Of a DNA stretch of 39,772 nt, positions 1 to 8,562 are shown piece by piece. The position numbers were made by a program, and so were the translations under genes. The DNA comes from an uncultured Ruminococcus sp. (GTDB taxonomy: Bacteria > Bacillota > Clostridia > Oscillospirales > Acutalibacteraceae), in the NCBI GenBank assembly GCA_902799245.1, contig CADBZY010000043.1:1-39772 (forward strand), read 5' to 3'. The notes under the pieces were generated by a model. The model worked only from the letters and a program-made list of their open reading frames with translations, had not been told where the DNA came from and searched no databases. Numbering within the stretch: position 1 is the stretch's first letter; each line of letters starts with the position of its first letter.

Positions 1-46
1 CGAAATCAGCTTCGGTGTTTTTGATTGTCTTGGTGATGTTCAGCAT
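1..46 (-). CDS. Start of an unidentified protein, cut by the window edge
   Basis: Only the first 15 codons are visible (MLNITKTIKNTEADF). A strong GGAGG at about 55-59 lies 8 nt upstream of the ATG, so this is a convincing start. The N-terminus resembles the first strand of STAS/anti-sigma-antagonist proteins, which often begin this way, but 15 residues are too few for assignment. It is the last gene visible on the minus strand after the response-regulator operon. Confidence 0.5.
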   Translation of the reverse strand, partial: MLNITKTIKNTEADF

Positions 47-124
47 AAACAGTTCCTCCAAAAAAATTGATCAGAATGATAATATAACGACCCGAAAAGG
101 AATGTGTTCCGGTTTGCTTACCCA

Positions 125-394
125 TTATGATAGCGGATATTCGTCCAAAGACCCATACTGTTCGATCCACACATATTTTCGCCAGTCATCCTCGTTCAAA
201 AAAAGCCTTGCCGCCACATAAGGATGCCTGCGTCCCGCTTCGGCGCTCATGACTTTTTCGTACATTTGTTCCCCCATACACTTTCTTAAAAAGGCATTGG
301 CTTCTTTTTTGTAATCACCCGGAAGATACTTTCCGTCGCTGAAAATTTCCAGTTGTTCAGGACTAAGATTATAAAGGTCATCGGACTTTATCAT
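125..394 (-). CDS. Small hypothetical protein, 89 aa
   Basis: I do not recognise the family. The protein is soluble, acidic to neutral, without signal peptide or membrane segment, and contains a helical stretch with several aromatic residues (DDWRKYVWIEQYG near the C-terminus). An AAAGGAG lies 11 nt upstream of the ATG. A 7-codon ORF also starts at that ribosome site in another frame, so the start is not certain. It lies about 50 nt downstream of the restored end of the response-regulator gene and probably belongs to the same transcript. Confidence 0.55.
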   Translation of the reverse strand: MIKSDDLYNLSPEQLEIFSDGKYLPGDYKKEANAFLRKCMGEQMYEKVMSAEAGRRHPYVAARLFLNEDDWRKYVWIEQYGSLDEYPLS

Positions 395-447
395 TCGTCA
401 TTTCACTCCTTTCACGGCTTTTTTCAACTATTCAACTTTTCAACCAT

Positions 448-1255
448 TTACGACATGATTTTCCCCATCTGCCAGGAAATGTATCCCTCTGTCATATTTG
501 CCCATGAATAGGCGGTCATGTATTCTCCATGATAGGAATTGATGGCGTCAAGATCGCCTTCAAAAAAACAGATAGGCGTCGCAGGTAAACTGCTCCGGAC
601 AGATTCTCATGGTACCGTGCTTGAGTTCAAAGATTCTCTCGATTCCGTACTCCTGCAATGTGGTTCGCATACTTCTGATAATGACGTCTAACTGCTTCTG
701 CATCGGGCGATCATACAGTCGGTCTTCCCACAGAATCCCAAAGGCTTCCGCCCGTGTCACATTTCTCCCGTGCCTGTCAACCAGATAAGCCAGAAGTTCT
801 TTGCACCTTCCCATCTTGAATCTGACCGGTTTGCCGTCCACAAACACATCAAAATTTCCGAACGTACACACCAGCACATGCGACGTCAGTTTTTTGGGTT
901 TGCCGGAAAGCGCGTATTCCACATCTTTGGCGAGCATCTCTTTCGTAACCGGCTTTAACAGATAGCCGGAGGCACGCACCTGAAAAGCGTCCACGGCATA
1001 ATGGGAATAGCCAGTGATAAAGATGATGGACGTATCCGGCGATTTTTCCTTGATACGCAACGCCAGTTCAATGCAGTTCATCATCGGCATGTCGATGTCA
1101 AGAAGCGCCAGATCCGCGGTTTTGTCCTCCAGCCATTGCAGCGCTTCTTTCGGCTTGGTGAATCCCTTTACTTCATCAATCTGAGGCAGCTCGGCACACA
1201 TCGACACCGTGTGCTCCATGAGCAGTTTTTCATCATCGACACAGATGGCTCTCAT
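448..1255 (-). pseudogene. Response regulator, receiver plus SARP-type winged helix, frameshifted near the C-terminus
   Basis: The start is the ATG at 1253-1255 behind AAGGA; an in-frame extension to 1345 lacks a ribosome site and overlaps MscS. Residues 1-120 form a receiver: acidic pocket VDDE at 6-9, phospho-acceptor Asp53 in LLDIDMP, Thr in FITGY and Lys in LLKPV. Residues 125-230 form an OmpR/SARP-type DNA-binding domain (FGNFDVFVDG, CKELLAYLVDRHG). As sequenced the frame stops at 560. A 7-A tract at 562-568 (plus strand) is one base too long: with 6 A the frame continues as FEGDLDAINSYHGEYM and ends at 448, matching the usual C-terminus of these regulators. It could be a true mutation, a slippage switch or a sequencing error. 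It is the last part of the operon led by the L,D-transpeptidase, whose promoter carries the heptamer repeat. Confidence 0.85.
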
Positions 1256-1289
1256 TGCGGTTCGTCCTTGTATTTTCTCATCGTCGCAT

Positions 1290-2064
1290 TCATTTCTTCT
1301 GCACCACATTGATGTAAGGAAAGGGAATCTCAATGCCGTTTTCATTCAGCGCGTGATAAACGCTTCGCCTTATAATACACCGTTGTCACCAGTTTCAGAC
1401 TGCTGTTCTCATACGCAATAAAATAAACATCGCCGTACTCCTTGCCGTTTTTGGTATTCCTTCCGGGGATACTGTATGGCGACGCCTTGACAGTCTGCCG
1501 TATGACGTTCATGGCTTTTTCCACGTCGCTGCCGTAGGCGATGTGAAAGCTGAACTGCGCCGCACGATAGTTTGTATGATAGCTGTAATTCCTGATGCTC
1601 ATGGCGTTGAGCTTGCTGTTGGGAATAATGACCCTTTGGTTTTCCAAAGTGACAATCACGACGTGACGCATGGTAATGTCCTGAATAATGCCCGTCGTTC
1701 CGTTCTCCAATTCAACGCGGTTGCCGATTTCAAACGGCTTGTATATGCTGATCATCAATCCGCCCAGCACGTCTTTAATCACGTCCTGCGCGGCAAACGC
1801 CAGCACCGCGCTGATGATCGCTGTGCCGCCCAGAAAGGTTTTCCAAACCGAGCCAAGACCGCCAAAGCCGGAAAGCGCCAGTATCGTACCGCTGATGAGA
1901 ATGAATGATTTGTTGATTCGCTCAAAGAAGACCAGGTGCAGTCCTTCCTGCTTCTTTCTGATTTCGCGGAAAACGATTCGGTTGACTCTCATCAGCACCC
2001 ACATCAGCACGATGATGACAACGACCACCGCTATTTGAAGCAAAATAGATTTATCAAATGTCAT
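1290..2064 (-). pseudogene. MscS-family mechanosensitive channel, frameshifted near the C-terminus
   Basis: This is a small-conductance mechanosensitive channel that opens under membrane tension to release solutes. One N-terminal membrane helix (about residues 8-25) and two further hydrophobic segments at about 55-105 precede the MscS beta domain (GIIQDITMRHVVIVT, VIIPNSKLN). The frame as sequenced stops at 1342 after a foreign-looking KAKRLSRAE. Shifting frame near 1357-1370 restores a typical MscS ending (ALNENGIEIPFPYINVVQKK) with a stop at 1290-1292. The ATG lies right behind the transpeptidase stop, and the response regulator follows 34 nt after the restored end, giving a three-gene operon. 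Confidence 0.85.
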
Positions 2065-2066
2065 GA

Positions 2067-2843
2067 TTAAAATTTCCCATTCATGTTTTCAAGCGTATCT
2101 ATCACAACCACACAGTCTGATTTCACATTTTGCATCACGAGTTTCATGATATTTTCGGGGATTGCTACGCAGCCGCCGGTGTAGGGCTTTGCGGGACCAA
2201 GACAATGCAGGAATATGGCGGAGCCTCTGCCGGGCGTACCGTCTTCGTTAAAGCTGATGTTCAGACAGTACTGATATTGATATTCATAGTCAACGATATG
2301 CTCGCTGTTCTCCATATCGAGATCAGGAAATTCCTTGAAGCTGACCATCTCATTATAATGCATACCCTGACGGTCATCTCCTGACCAATAGGTATCGTCG
2401 GTGACTTTTGTATAGGAAATGGCACAACCGGGGTCATCGGCAATACCGAAAGCCTTGTTGAAATGATAAATGCCGATGGGAGTCTGTCCGCACCCTTCCT
2501 TGTGGTCCTTGTCCAGACACAGGCCGTTGAGTCCGACATAGCCCGGTGTGGAAAGAATCTGCTTCCAGTTTCCGTCCTTGTCTCTTTGGTGCATGGAAAT
2601 CGAAGCTGTGGTTTTTTCTATATCCAGTCCCGCGACCACAAAGAGCTGTGTGACGGCTTCATCCTGTGCGCTGGAAAGCTGCGTCACCCATTCCGGCGAG
2701 TCAGATTCATGCTGAATGGACGCGTGCAGTCCGTCCTGACTGACGACGTCGCCGGATTTTGGGCTGTCTGAACACCCCGATGTCATCAGAAGCATGGCAA
2801 GTAACAGAGCCATAAAAGATACCGTTTTCTTCATTTTTTTCAC
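2067..2843 (-). CDS. L,D-transpeptidase (YkuD-type) lipoprotein
   Basis: This predicted exported enzyme cross-links or modifies peptidoglycan through a catalytic cysteine. The start is the GTG at 2841-2843, 8 nt behind GGGAGG; the longer ATG frame to 2903 has no ribosome site. A lipobox (LLMTSGC) follows a short basic and hydrophobic segment, so the protein is membrane anchored. The C-terminal half carries the YkuD signature: His in SAIFLHCLG and the catalytic GGCVAIP. It is the first gene of the operon with MscS and the response regulator, expressed from the heptamer-repeat promoter 90-120 nt upstream. Length (258 aa) suits a single YkuD domain with a linker. Confidence 0.85.
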   Translation of the reverse strand: MKKMKKTVSFMALLLAMLLMTSGCSDSPKSGDVVSQDGLHASIQHESDSPEWVTQLSSAQDEAVTQLFVVAGLDIEKTTASISMHQRDKDGNWKQILSTPGYVGLNGLCLDKDHKEGCGQTPIGIYHFNKAFGIADDPGCAISYTKVTDDTYWSGDDRQGMHYNEMVSFKEFPDLDMENSEHIVDYEYQYQYCLNISFNEDGTPGRGSAIFLHCLGPAKPYTGGCVAIPENIMKLVMQNVKSDCVVVIDTLENMNGKF

Positions 2844-2933
2844 ATGGAAAACCTCCCATAAAATTATTATTACTGTCAGCAAGCATTGAACTTGTTGATA
2901 CAAGTGTGAATCAATGCGCTTGCCTTTACAGTT

Positions 2934-2965
2934 ACTGTATCATACGTTGTCCAATAAATGTCCAA
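2934..2965 (-). promoter_or_regulatory. SARP-type promoter P1 (heptamer direct repeat plus -10)
   Basis: Read on the minus strand, TTGGACA copies (2959-2965 and 2948-2954) are separated by TTTA, followed by exactly 8 nt and TACAGT (2934-2939). No usual -35 is present. It drives the transpeptidase-MscS-response regulator operon, so the candidate regulator would control itself. It is divergent from P2. Confidence 0.85.
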
Positions 2966-3090
2966 TATAAAGCCTTAAAAATCGAAAATAATCTATTAAC
3001 ATATTAAGAACTTTTTATGACAAGGCAGCTTAATTTGTCAAAATAAACAAAATAACCGACAAAAGTTTGTTTCGATTTACGCCCGTTATA

Positions 3091-3122
3091 TTGGACATTT
3101 ATTGGACAAGGCATGGTATCAT
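3091..3122 (+). promoter_or_regulatory. SARP-type promoter P2 (heptamer direct repeat plus -10)
   Basis: TTGGACA at 3091-3097 and 3102-3108 with a TTTA linker, then 8 nt and TATCAT at 3117-3122. It drives the fumarate reductase operon. An ACAAAA-type element begins 49 nt (3059) and a TCAAAA element 70 nt (3038) upstream of the end of the second heptamer, as at P4, P5 and P7. The 2966-3090 spacer to P1 is AT-rich and holds no gene. Confidence 0.85.
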
Positions 3123-3153
3123 CTGTTTGAAAACTGCTTTACGGAGGTTATTT

Positions 3154-3702
3154 ATGAATATCAAAAAATGGAACGCGCGACTGTCCCTCTTCACAATGGC
3201 GTTACTGCTGATACACGAATTGTATCAGCTATACGCCTACATTTCATTCTATTATAATCCTGTCCTGTCCAAGGCTTTTGGATATGCCGTTGCCAGTGGA
3301 TTTGTGCTGCACGGCATTCTGTCAGCTGTCTGTATTTTTGCCTTGCATGACGCAAAGACGGTCGCCTATAAGAAGCTGAATTTCAAAACCGTGCTGCAGC
3401 GGGTCAGCGCGGTAATCATCGTGCTGCTTCTTCCGCTTCATATCTTTTCCTTCGCACTGTTGCAAGGCAGCGTGGGAAGCATTGCCTATATCATCGTGGA
3501 AACGGTTCAGGTGGTATTTTACGTTTCGCTGTCATGCCATGTTGGATTATCCTTCAGCAACGCCCTTGTCACACTCGGACGGCTGGAGGATAAGGGAAAG
3601 AAGCGTGTCATTGACAGAATCTGTATCATCTTCTGGACGATGCTTGCACTTGTGATGAGCATTGCCATTACGACGACACACGCGAAAATCTTTCAACTAT
3701 AA
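3154..3702 (+). CDS. Fumarate reductase/succinate dehydrogenase cytochrome b-type membrane subunit
   Basis: This is the membrane anchor that binds quinone and probably haem for the FrdAB heads that follow. The start is the ATG at 3154 behind GGAGG; the longer frame from 3067 would run through the promoter. The 182-residue protein has five hydrophobic segments (about 8-30, 43-66, 84-105, 112-135 and 155-178) with histidines in or near helices (LLIHELYQ, FVLHGIL, LLPLHIF, SLSCHVG), the layout of single-subunit FrdC/SdhC anchors. FrdA starts 22 nt downstream. Sequence similarity is weak, so the call rests on topology and operon position. Confidence 0.8.
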   Translation: MNIKKWNARLSLFTMALLLIHELYQLYAYISFYYNPVLSKAFGYAVASGFVLHGILSAVCIFALHDAKTVAYKKLNFKTVLQRVSAVIIVLLLPLHIFSFALLQGSVGSIAYIIVETVQVVFYVSLSCHVGLSFSNALVTLGRLEDKGKKRVIDRICIIFWTMLALVMSIAITTTHAKIFQL

Positions 3703-3724
3703 GCATTGTCGAGGGGTGAATGAA

Positions 3725-5365
3725 ATGAAGAAAATATTGATTATCGGAAGCGGTATCGCGGGACTGAGCTGCGCCATTAGCTGTGCGGAAAGGAATATGG
3801 AGGTCACGCTGGTGTCCCCGTTTCCTTCGGAACGGTCACAGTCCGTTCTGGCAGCCGGAGGTATCAACGCCGTTACGGATTCGCATGAAGCGGGAGACAG
3901 TATAGAAAGTCATATCCGGGACACACTCAGCGGCGGCTGCGGTATCGCCGGAGAAAACGCGGTCAGAGGTCTGTGCGAAAGCGCTCCGGAGATTATCGCG
4001 TGGCTGAAAAAACTCGGTACGGTATTCACCACCGAGCCTGACGGGAGCGTCAGCAAAAGGGCATTCGGAGGTCAATCGCACAAGCGCACCTGTTATTGCG
4101 GCGCTTCCACAGGAAAACAGATCGTGACCGCACTGGTGATGGAAGCAAGGCGTTATGAAGGCTTGGGACGCATCAAAAGACGGCTGTGGATGGATTTTTA
4201 CAGTGCGCTGATACATGACGGCGTCTGCCGCGGCGCGGTTTTTTATAATGAAGCTTCAGGGCAGCCGGAAGCCATCACAGCGGACAGCGTCGTTATCGCC
4301 ACCGGAGGACAGAACGCCCTGTTCGGAAAGACAACCGGCTCCACTCAATGCGACGGCTACGCGGCAGGCAAGCTGTTCATGCAGGGCGTTGCGCTGAAAA
4401 ACCTCGAATTTATCCAATATCACCCCACCACGATAGAAACCGGTCAGAAACGAATGCTGATCTCGGAAGCGGTCAGAGGAGAAGGCGGAAGGCTGTATTA
4501 TGTGGACGAACAAATCGGCTGCCGCGTCTACTTCATGGAGGAGAAATTCGGGCAGCGCGGCAATCTCATGCCCCGCGACGTCGTCGCAAGGTGCATGGAA
4601 GAAACCGGCAAAGACGTTTTTTTGGATATTACGTTTCTGGGCAAAGAGAAAATACGAAAGAAGCTGCCGGAAGTGTATGATTTGTGCAAAAAATACCGGG
4701 GAATCGACATCTCGAAGCAGAGTATACCGGTATCACCGTCGGTGCATTTCTTCATGGGCGGTATCGCGGTCAAAAACAATCATGAAACCAATATCAGGAA
4801 TCTGTACGCGATAGGCGAGTGCGCATCCATCTATCACGGCGCAAACCGATTGGGCGGCAATTCTCTGCTTGCGGCAATCTACGGCGGAAAGGCTGCCGCC
4901 GCGTCCATAGAAAAAAGCGAACGGGACTGCGCGGAATTTGATTTTTCTGCCGAAGTGCGCGAAGCTGCCGATAAACTGCGTTCTCTCAAAGGCTCGCAAA
5001 GTCCCTATCCCGTCAAATATATCCGTGATATGCTCGCCGAAACCATGCGGGAAAACCTGGGTATCGTCCGCTCCGCCGAAAAGCTGCAAAGGGGCATCGA
5101 CGACGTGTCGTTTTATCTTTCCGTTGCGGATAAGATACATTATGACCGCTCCGAGCTGGCGTATTTCGGATACAGCCTTTCGGCAATCCTGACGCTTGCC
5201 AAGGCGACGCTCATTTGCGCCCAAAGCCGTGAGGAAAGCCGGGGAGCGCATTTCAGGAGCGATTATCCCACAGCCAAAGACGAGAAAAAAGCCGCTACCA
5301 TCATCACATATGGCAACGGCTCCTATCAGACCTACCTTGAAACGGAGGGCAAGTATGAAAATTAA
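3725..5365 (+). CDS. frdA: Fumarate reductase/succinate dehydrogenase flavoprotein subunit
   Basis: This subunit carries covalent or tight FAD and interconverts fumarate and succinate. The start is the ATG at 3725 behind GAGGGGTGA. Residues 1-40 form the Rossmann FAD motif (GSGIAGLSCA), followed by AAGGINAV, the SHKRTCYCG segment, LEFIQYHPTTI, EAVRGEGG and the capping-domain RGNLMPRDVVAR around the active-site arginine. SVHFFMGGI and GANRLGGNSLLAA near residue 380 complete the family pattern. At 546 aa it is close to full family length. FrdB starts inside its last codons, so the two are translationally coupled. The direction of catalysis cannot be read from sequence; the anaerobic context favours fumarate reduction. 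Confidence 0.93.
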   Translation: MKKILIIGSGIAGLSCAISCAERNMEVTLVSPFPSERSQSVLAAGGINAVTDSHEAGDSIESHIRDTLSGGCGIAGENAVRGLCESAPEIIAWLKKLGTVFTTEPDGSVSKRAFGGQSHKRTCYCGASTGKQIVTALVMEARRYEGLGRIKRRLWMDFYSALIHDGVCRGAVFYNEASGQPEAITADSVVIATGGQNALFGKTTGSTQCDGYAAGKLFMQGVALKNLEFIQYHPTTIETGQKRMLISEAVRGEGGRLYYVDEQIGCRVYFMEEKFGQRGNLMPRDVVARCMEETGKDVFLDITFLGKEKIRKKLPEVYDLCKKYRGIDISKQSIPVSPSVHFFMGGIAVKNNHETNIRNLYAIGECASIYHGANRLGGNSLLAAIYGGKAAAASIEKSERDCAEFDFSAEVREAADKLRSLKGSQSPYPVKYIRDMLAETMRENLGIVRSAEKLQRGIDDVSFYLSVADKIHYDRSELAYFGYSLSAILTLAKATLICAQSREESRGAHFRSDYPTAKDEKKAATIITYGNGSYQTYLETEGKYEN

Positions 5366-6044
5366 AATTCTGCGGCAGGCAATGCCGGATTCACAACCCT
5401 ATTGGCAGGAATTCCGCTACGAACGGAAAGAGAACCAGACCGTTGCCGGTATGCTGGAAGAACTCAACTACAAGGACGACCTTACGGACATAAGCGGCCA
5501 TCCTGCCAGAAGAATCCAGTGGGAATGCTCCTGCCTCCAAGGAATGTGCGGCGCGTGCGCTATGGTGATCAACAACAGACCGGCGCTCGCCTGCGAAACC
5601 TTTCTCAGAGATTCGGGCGACGGAACGGTAACGCTTGAGCCGCTCAGAAAATTTCCGACAGTCTGCGACCTTGTGGTGGACAGAGGAATCATTCAGGAAA
5701 ATCTGAAAAAAGTCAGCGCCTACATCGGAGAGTACAGGGAAGCCGACCCGAAAGAATATGAGCACATGTACGCGGCGGGGAAATGCCTGAAATGCGGGCT
5801 GTGTCTCGAAGTCTGCCCCAACTATGACGGCGGAAGGACATTTTTCGGCGCAGCGTTTGCCAACGACTGTTATCTGATCGCGTCCCGCAGCGGATCCATG
5901 GAAGCGTCTGTCAGGGAGGCATACGGCGAGCATTTTGCCAAGGGCTGTTCCAAAGCCCTGTCCTGCGTCGACGTATGCCCCATGAAGATTCCGACGCTCG
6001 CGTCCATCGCAAAGATGAACCGCGGACAGGGCGGGAAGAAATGA
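5355..6044 (+). CDS. frdB: Fumarate reductase/succinate dehydrogenase iron-sulfur subunit
   Basis: It transfers electrons between the flavoprotein and the membrane subunit. The start ATG at 5355 overlaps the end of frdA by 11 nt and has AACGGAGGG upstream. A 2Fe-2S motif (CSCLQGMCGACAM, then LAC) lies in the N-terminal half; the C-terminal half has ferredoxin-type clusters (CLKCGLCLEVCPN and CSKALSCVDVCPM). Length 229 aa is usual. The gene ends 6 nt from the convergent hydrolase gene, with a small terminator inside the 3' end of the latter. Confidence 0.93.
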   Translation: MKIKILRQAMPDSQPYWQEFRYERKENQTVAGMLEELNYKDDLTDISGHPARRIQWECSCLQGMCGACAMVINNRPALACETFLRDSGDGTVTLEPLRKFPTVCDLVVDRGIIQENLKKVSAYIGEYREADPKEYEHMYAAGKCLKCGLCLEVCPNYDGGRTFFGAAFANDCYLIASRSGSMEASVREAYGEHFAKGCSKALSCVDVCPMKIPTLASIAKMNRGQGGKK

Positions 6045-6050
6045 ATTTTG

Positions 6051-7052
6051 TCACTGATTCAAAAAAGCGATCAGTTTTTTCTGAAATTCCTGATAATACG
6101 GTTTTTCGTACATAATGACGTGCGCACCGCCTTCGATGACTTCCAGCGTGGAGCCTTCGGGAAGGGAATCGAGAGAAGAATTGACCAGATCGAAGTTCAG
6201 ATACGGATCATTGCTTCCGCATATCACCAGTGTCGGAACCGAAATGCGGGTTAGATCAATCAGCTTTTCGGATTTTGCCACACAGATGTCTTTCCTTCCG
6301 CCGTTGGGACTGTACTCTCCGTCGTAATGCCAGCAGCTTGAACAGTACATTTCTATCATTTCCGGCTCGGTTATCGTGAGGTCAAAGCTGCCGTCCGCGT
6401 CTCGCTGAAAATCATCGGCGGCGTGTTCCCATGTGTTGTGGTGGAAATCATCGGTGACATCAAATTCGCCAAGACCGCTTAGAATCGGCGCATACATGAC
6501 AAACTTTCCGATATTCTCCGGATACTTTATAACAAAGCGCGAAGCCGTCACCGTTCCCCAGCTCCAGCCGAGCAGATCAATCTTGTCCTGACCGCTTTCC
6601 TCCACAATCTTCTGCACAGCGGCGTGAATATCCTCCGCCGCGTAATCGGAATCGGGCAGGAAGCCGTCGCTGACGATTCCCGACTGACCAAAACCGGCAA
6701 TATCCAGCCGCCACACAGCGTATCCCTCGCGGGCAAGCCTTCTTGCAAGGCTGTAATCCTCATAATCCACATCAAATTCGTGAGAGGAATAGGTAACGCC
6801 GTGGGTAAGCAGGATATTCTTTTGCGGCGAGGAATCCTTCACCGTCATGCAGTCAAGGTGAAGCTCGACGCCGTTCCGACTGATCGGGATATTGATCAGT
6901 GAATATTCCGTTTCATTCTGTCCTGTTTCCGAAGTCTGCGTCGCCCGCTGACGCAGAGAAAGGTCAGAACAGCCGCTCAATTGGGCGTTCGCCGAAAACA
7001 GCAGCGCAAGTGTAAACAATAGCACGAGTGTACTTTTTATAATGTTCTTCAT
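6051..7052 (-). CDS. Exported alpha/beta hydrolase (Ser-Asp-His esterase/lipase fold)
   Basis: Residues 1-30 form a secretion signal (basic MKNIIKS, long hydrophobic run) ending near LSGC, so it may be a lipoprotein, although the lipobox is not canonical. The rest is an alpha/beta hydrolase: LTHGV oxyanion region, nucleophile elbow GWSWGT near residue 168, the acid in ICGSNDPYL and the histidine in EGGAHVIM near the C-terminus. The substrate is unknown. The ATG at 7050-7052 has AAAAGGA a short distance upstream. It is controlled by P3, divergent from the ABC exporter. Confidence 0.8.
   Translation of the reverse strand: MKNIIKSTLVLLFTLALLFSANAQLSGCSDLSLRQRATQTSETGQNETEYSLINIPISRNGVELHLDCMTVKDSSPQKNILLTHGVTYSSHEFDVDYEDYSLARRLAREGYAVWRLDIAGFGQSGIVSDGFLPDSDYAAEDIHAAVQKIVEESGQDKIDLLGWSWGTVTASRFVIKYPENIGKFVMYAPILSGLGEFDVTDDFHHNTWEHAADDFQRDADGSFDLTITEPEMIEMYCSSCWHYDGEYSPNGGRKDICVAKSEKLIDLTRISVPTLVICGSNDPYLNFDLVNSSLDSLPEGSTLEVIEGGAHVIMYEKPYYQEFQKKLIAFLNQ
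6053..6080 (+). terminator. Candidate terminator of the frd operon
   Basis: ACTGAT (6053-6058) can pair with ATCAGT (6070-6075), followed by a run of six T. The stem is short (6 bp) and lies inside the 3' end of the opposing hydrolase gene. Confidence 0.45.
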
Positions 7053-7091
7053 ATTTTGGACGACTCCTTTTTCTGTCTATTTTTCAAGGAG

Positions 7092-7123
7092 ATTCTATCA
7101 ACCGCTGTCCAATAAATGTCCAA
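7092..7123 (-). promoter_or_regulatory. SARP-type promoter P3 (heptamer direct repeat plus -10)
   Basis: On the minus strand TTGGACA (7117-7123) - TTTA - TTGGACA (7106-7112), 8 nt, then TAGAAT (7092-7097). It drives the exported hydrolase and is divergent from P4. Confidence 0.85.
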
Positions 7124-7257
7124 TATAAATTCGGTAAAACGCCCTCAAAATACAAACATTCTGTAAATGAAATGTAAATATTATTCCTCAAAAGCAAGGA
7201 TTGGTCAAAACACACAAAAATCCAAACAAAAATTTGTGAAGCAAAACAAACCTTATA

Positions 7258-7289
7258 TTGGACATTTATTGGACAAGGCATGATAAACT
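7258..7289 (+). promoter_or_regulatory. SARP-type promoter P4 (heptamer direct repeat plus -10)
   Basis: TTGGACA (7258-7264) - TTTA - TTGGACA (7269-7275), 8 nt, then TAAACT (7284-7289). An ACAAAAATTTGT element starts at 7226 and a TCAAAA element at 7205, 49 and 70 nt from the end of the second heptamer. It drives the GAF-ABC/permease operon. The 7124-7257 spacer holds no gene. Confidence 0.85.
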
Positions 7290-7326
7290 AAATAGATAAA
7301 TCATTTGTATCTATGGGAGTGATCAT

Positions 7327-8556
7327 GTGAGCAACACAAAACAGAATAAACGATTTGCGCAGGCAACATGGCAGATCATGGAGCAGCTTCTCGAAGTGGA
7401 CAGTCTGGAAGAAGCTCTTTCGGGCAGTCTGGAAATCATCGTCAAGGTGCTCAACAGTCAGGCGGGCATTATCTGGTTTCTTGACGAGAAGACCGAACGG
7501 CTCGTGCCGATCTATCATATCGGACCGTCGGACATCTCCGGCGTAACCGTTGACAACGACATGAGCATTGAGGGACTTGTGACCAAGACGGGAAAATCCG
7601 TCAGAATCGAGGACGCCTCCAAGGACGAACGATTTGAAGGCACGGTCTTTGACGAAAACGGCTTCGTGACCAAAACCATGCTCTGCGTTCCCCTCAATGA
7701 TACCAAGAAGACGGTCGGCTGTGTGCAGATCATCAACAAAAAAGACGGAAGTCTTTACGATGAGGAAGAACTGGAACTGTGCGAGCGTATGGCGGCTCTT
7801 GCCGCTATCACCATCGACGAAAAAGGGCTGATTGTGTCTGCGGAGGAGGAACGAAAGGTTCTGATTTCCCTTCGCAACATCATCAAGGAATATCCGTCCG
7901 GCGACGGTGTGCTGCGGGTGCTGAAAGGCATCAATCTGGACATCTATGAGAATGAATTTGTCGTAGTACTCGGTGAATCGGGTTGCGGCAAGTCCACCAT
8001 AATGAACATTGTCGGCGGCATGGATTTTGCGACCGACGGCGAACTCATCATTGACGGAAAGGATTTCTCCCATCCTTCGGACGAGGAACTGACCAGATAC
8101 CGTCGGGAATACGTCGGCTTCATCTTTCAGGCGTATAATCTCATGCCGAATCTGACGGCACTGGAGAATATCCAGTTCATCGCGGAAATTGCCAAAGATC
8201 CCGCCGATCCGCAGGAAGCGCTGAACATGGTGGGACTCGGCGAGAAGGGCATGAATTTCCCCGCGCAGATGTCCGGCGGACAGCAACAGCGCGTTTCCAT
8301 CGCCAGAGCGCTGGTCAAAAATCCCCGCCTGATTCTCGCGGACGAACCCACGGCGGCACTGGACTTTCAGACAGGTCAGGAAGTGCTGGTCGTCATGGAA
8401 AAGATCGTCAAGGAGCGCGGCACGACGGTCGTAATGATTACCCACAACGCGGAGATCGCCAAAATGGCGGACCGCGTGATCAAGCTGCGTTCCGGCAAAA
8501 TTGCCAGCGTTAAGCGCAATCTTCACCCGCTGCCGGCTGCAGAGATCGAGTGGTGA
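7327..8556 (+). CDS. GAF domain fused to a MacB/LolD-type ABC transporter ATPase
   Basis: The start is the GTG at 7327, 8 nt behind GGGAG. Residues 1-165 resemble a GAF sensor domain (AGIIWFLDEKTERLVPIY, GLVTKTGKSVRIED, MLCVPL, GCVQIINKKDG). Residues 180-400 are a complete ABC ATPase of the MacB/LolD class: Walker A GESGCGKST, Q-loop FIFQAYNLMP, signature MSGGQQQR, Walker B LILADEP and H-loop MITHN. It powers the large permease encoded 6 nt downstream. A GAF domain on an export ATPase is uncommon; it implies that a small ligand or redox signal could gate the transporter. The frame is intact across the junction. Confidence 0.9.
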   Translation: MSNTKQNKRFAQATWQIMEQLLEVDSLEEALSGSLEIIVKVLNSQAGIIWFLDEKTERLVPIYHIGPSDISGVTVDNDMSIEGLVTKTGKSVRIEDASKDERFEGTVFDENGFVTKTMLCVPLNDTKKTVGCVQIINKKDGSLYDEEELELCERMAALAAITIDEKGLIVSAEEERKVLISLRNIIKEYPSGDGVLRVLKGINLDIYENEFVVVLGESGCGKSTIMNIVGGMDFATDGELIIDGKDFSHPSDEELTRYRREYVGFIFQAYNLMPNLTALENIQFIAEIAKDPADPQEALNMVGLGEKGMNFPAQMSGGQQQRVSIARALVKNPRLILADEPTAALDFQTGQEVLVVMEKIVKERGTTVVMITHNAEIAKMADRVIKLRSGKIASVKRNLHPLPAAEIEW

Positions 8557-8562
8557 TGCACG

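Noticed and set aside
3067-3153. Longer N-terminus for the cytochrome b-type subunit
   Set aside because: It would be translated through promoter P2; the ATG at 3154 has a perfect ribosome site.
7288-8526. 412-codon open frame on the minus strand
   Set aside because: It is the antisense of the GAF-ABC gene, whose product has complete ABC motifs; the antisense translation has no recognisable domain.
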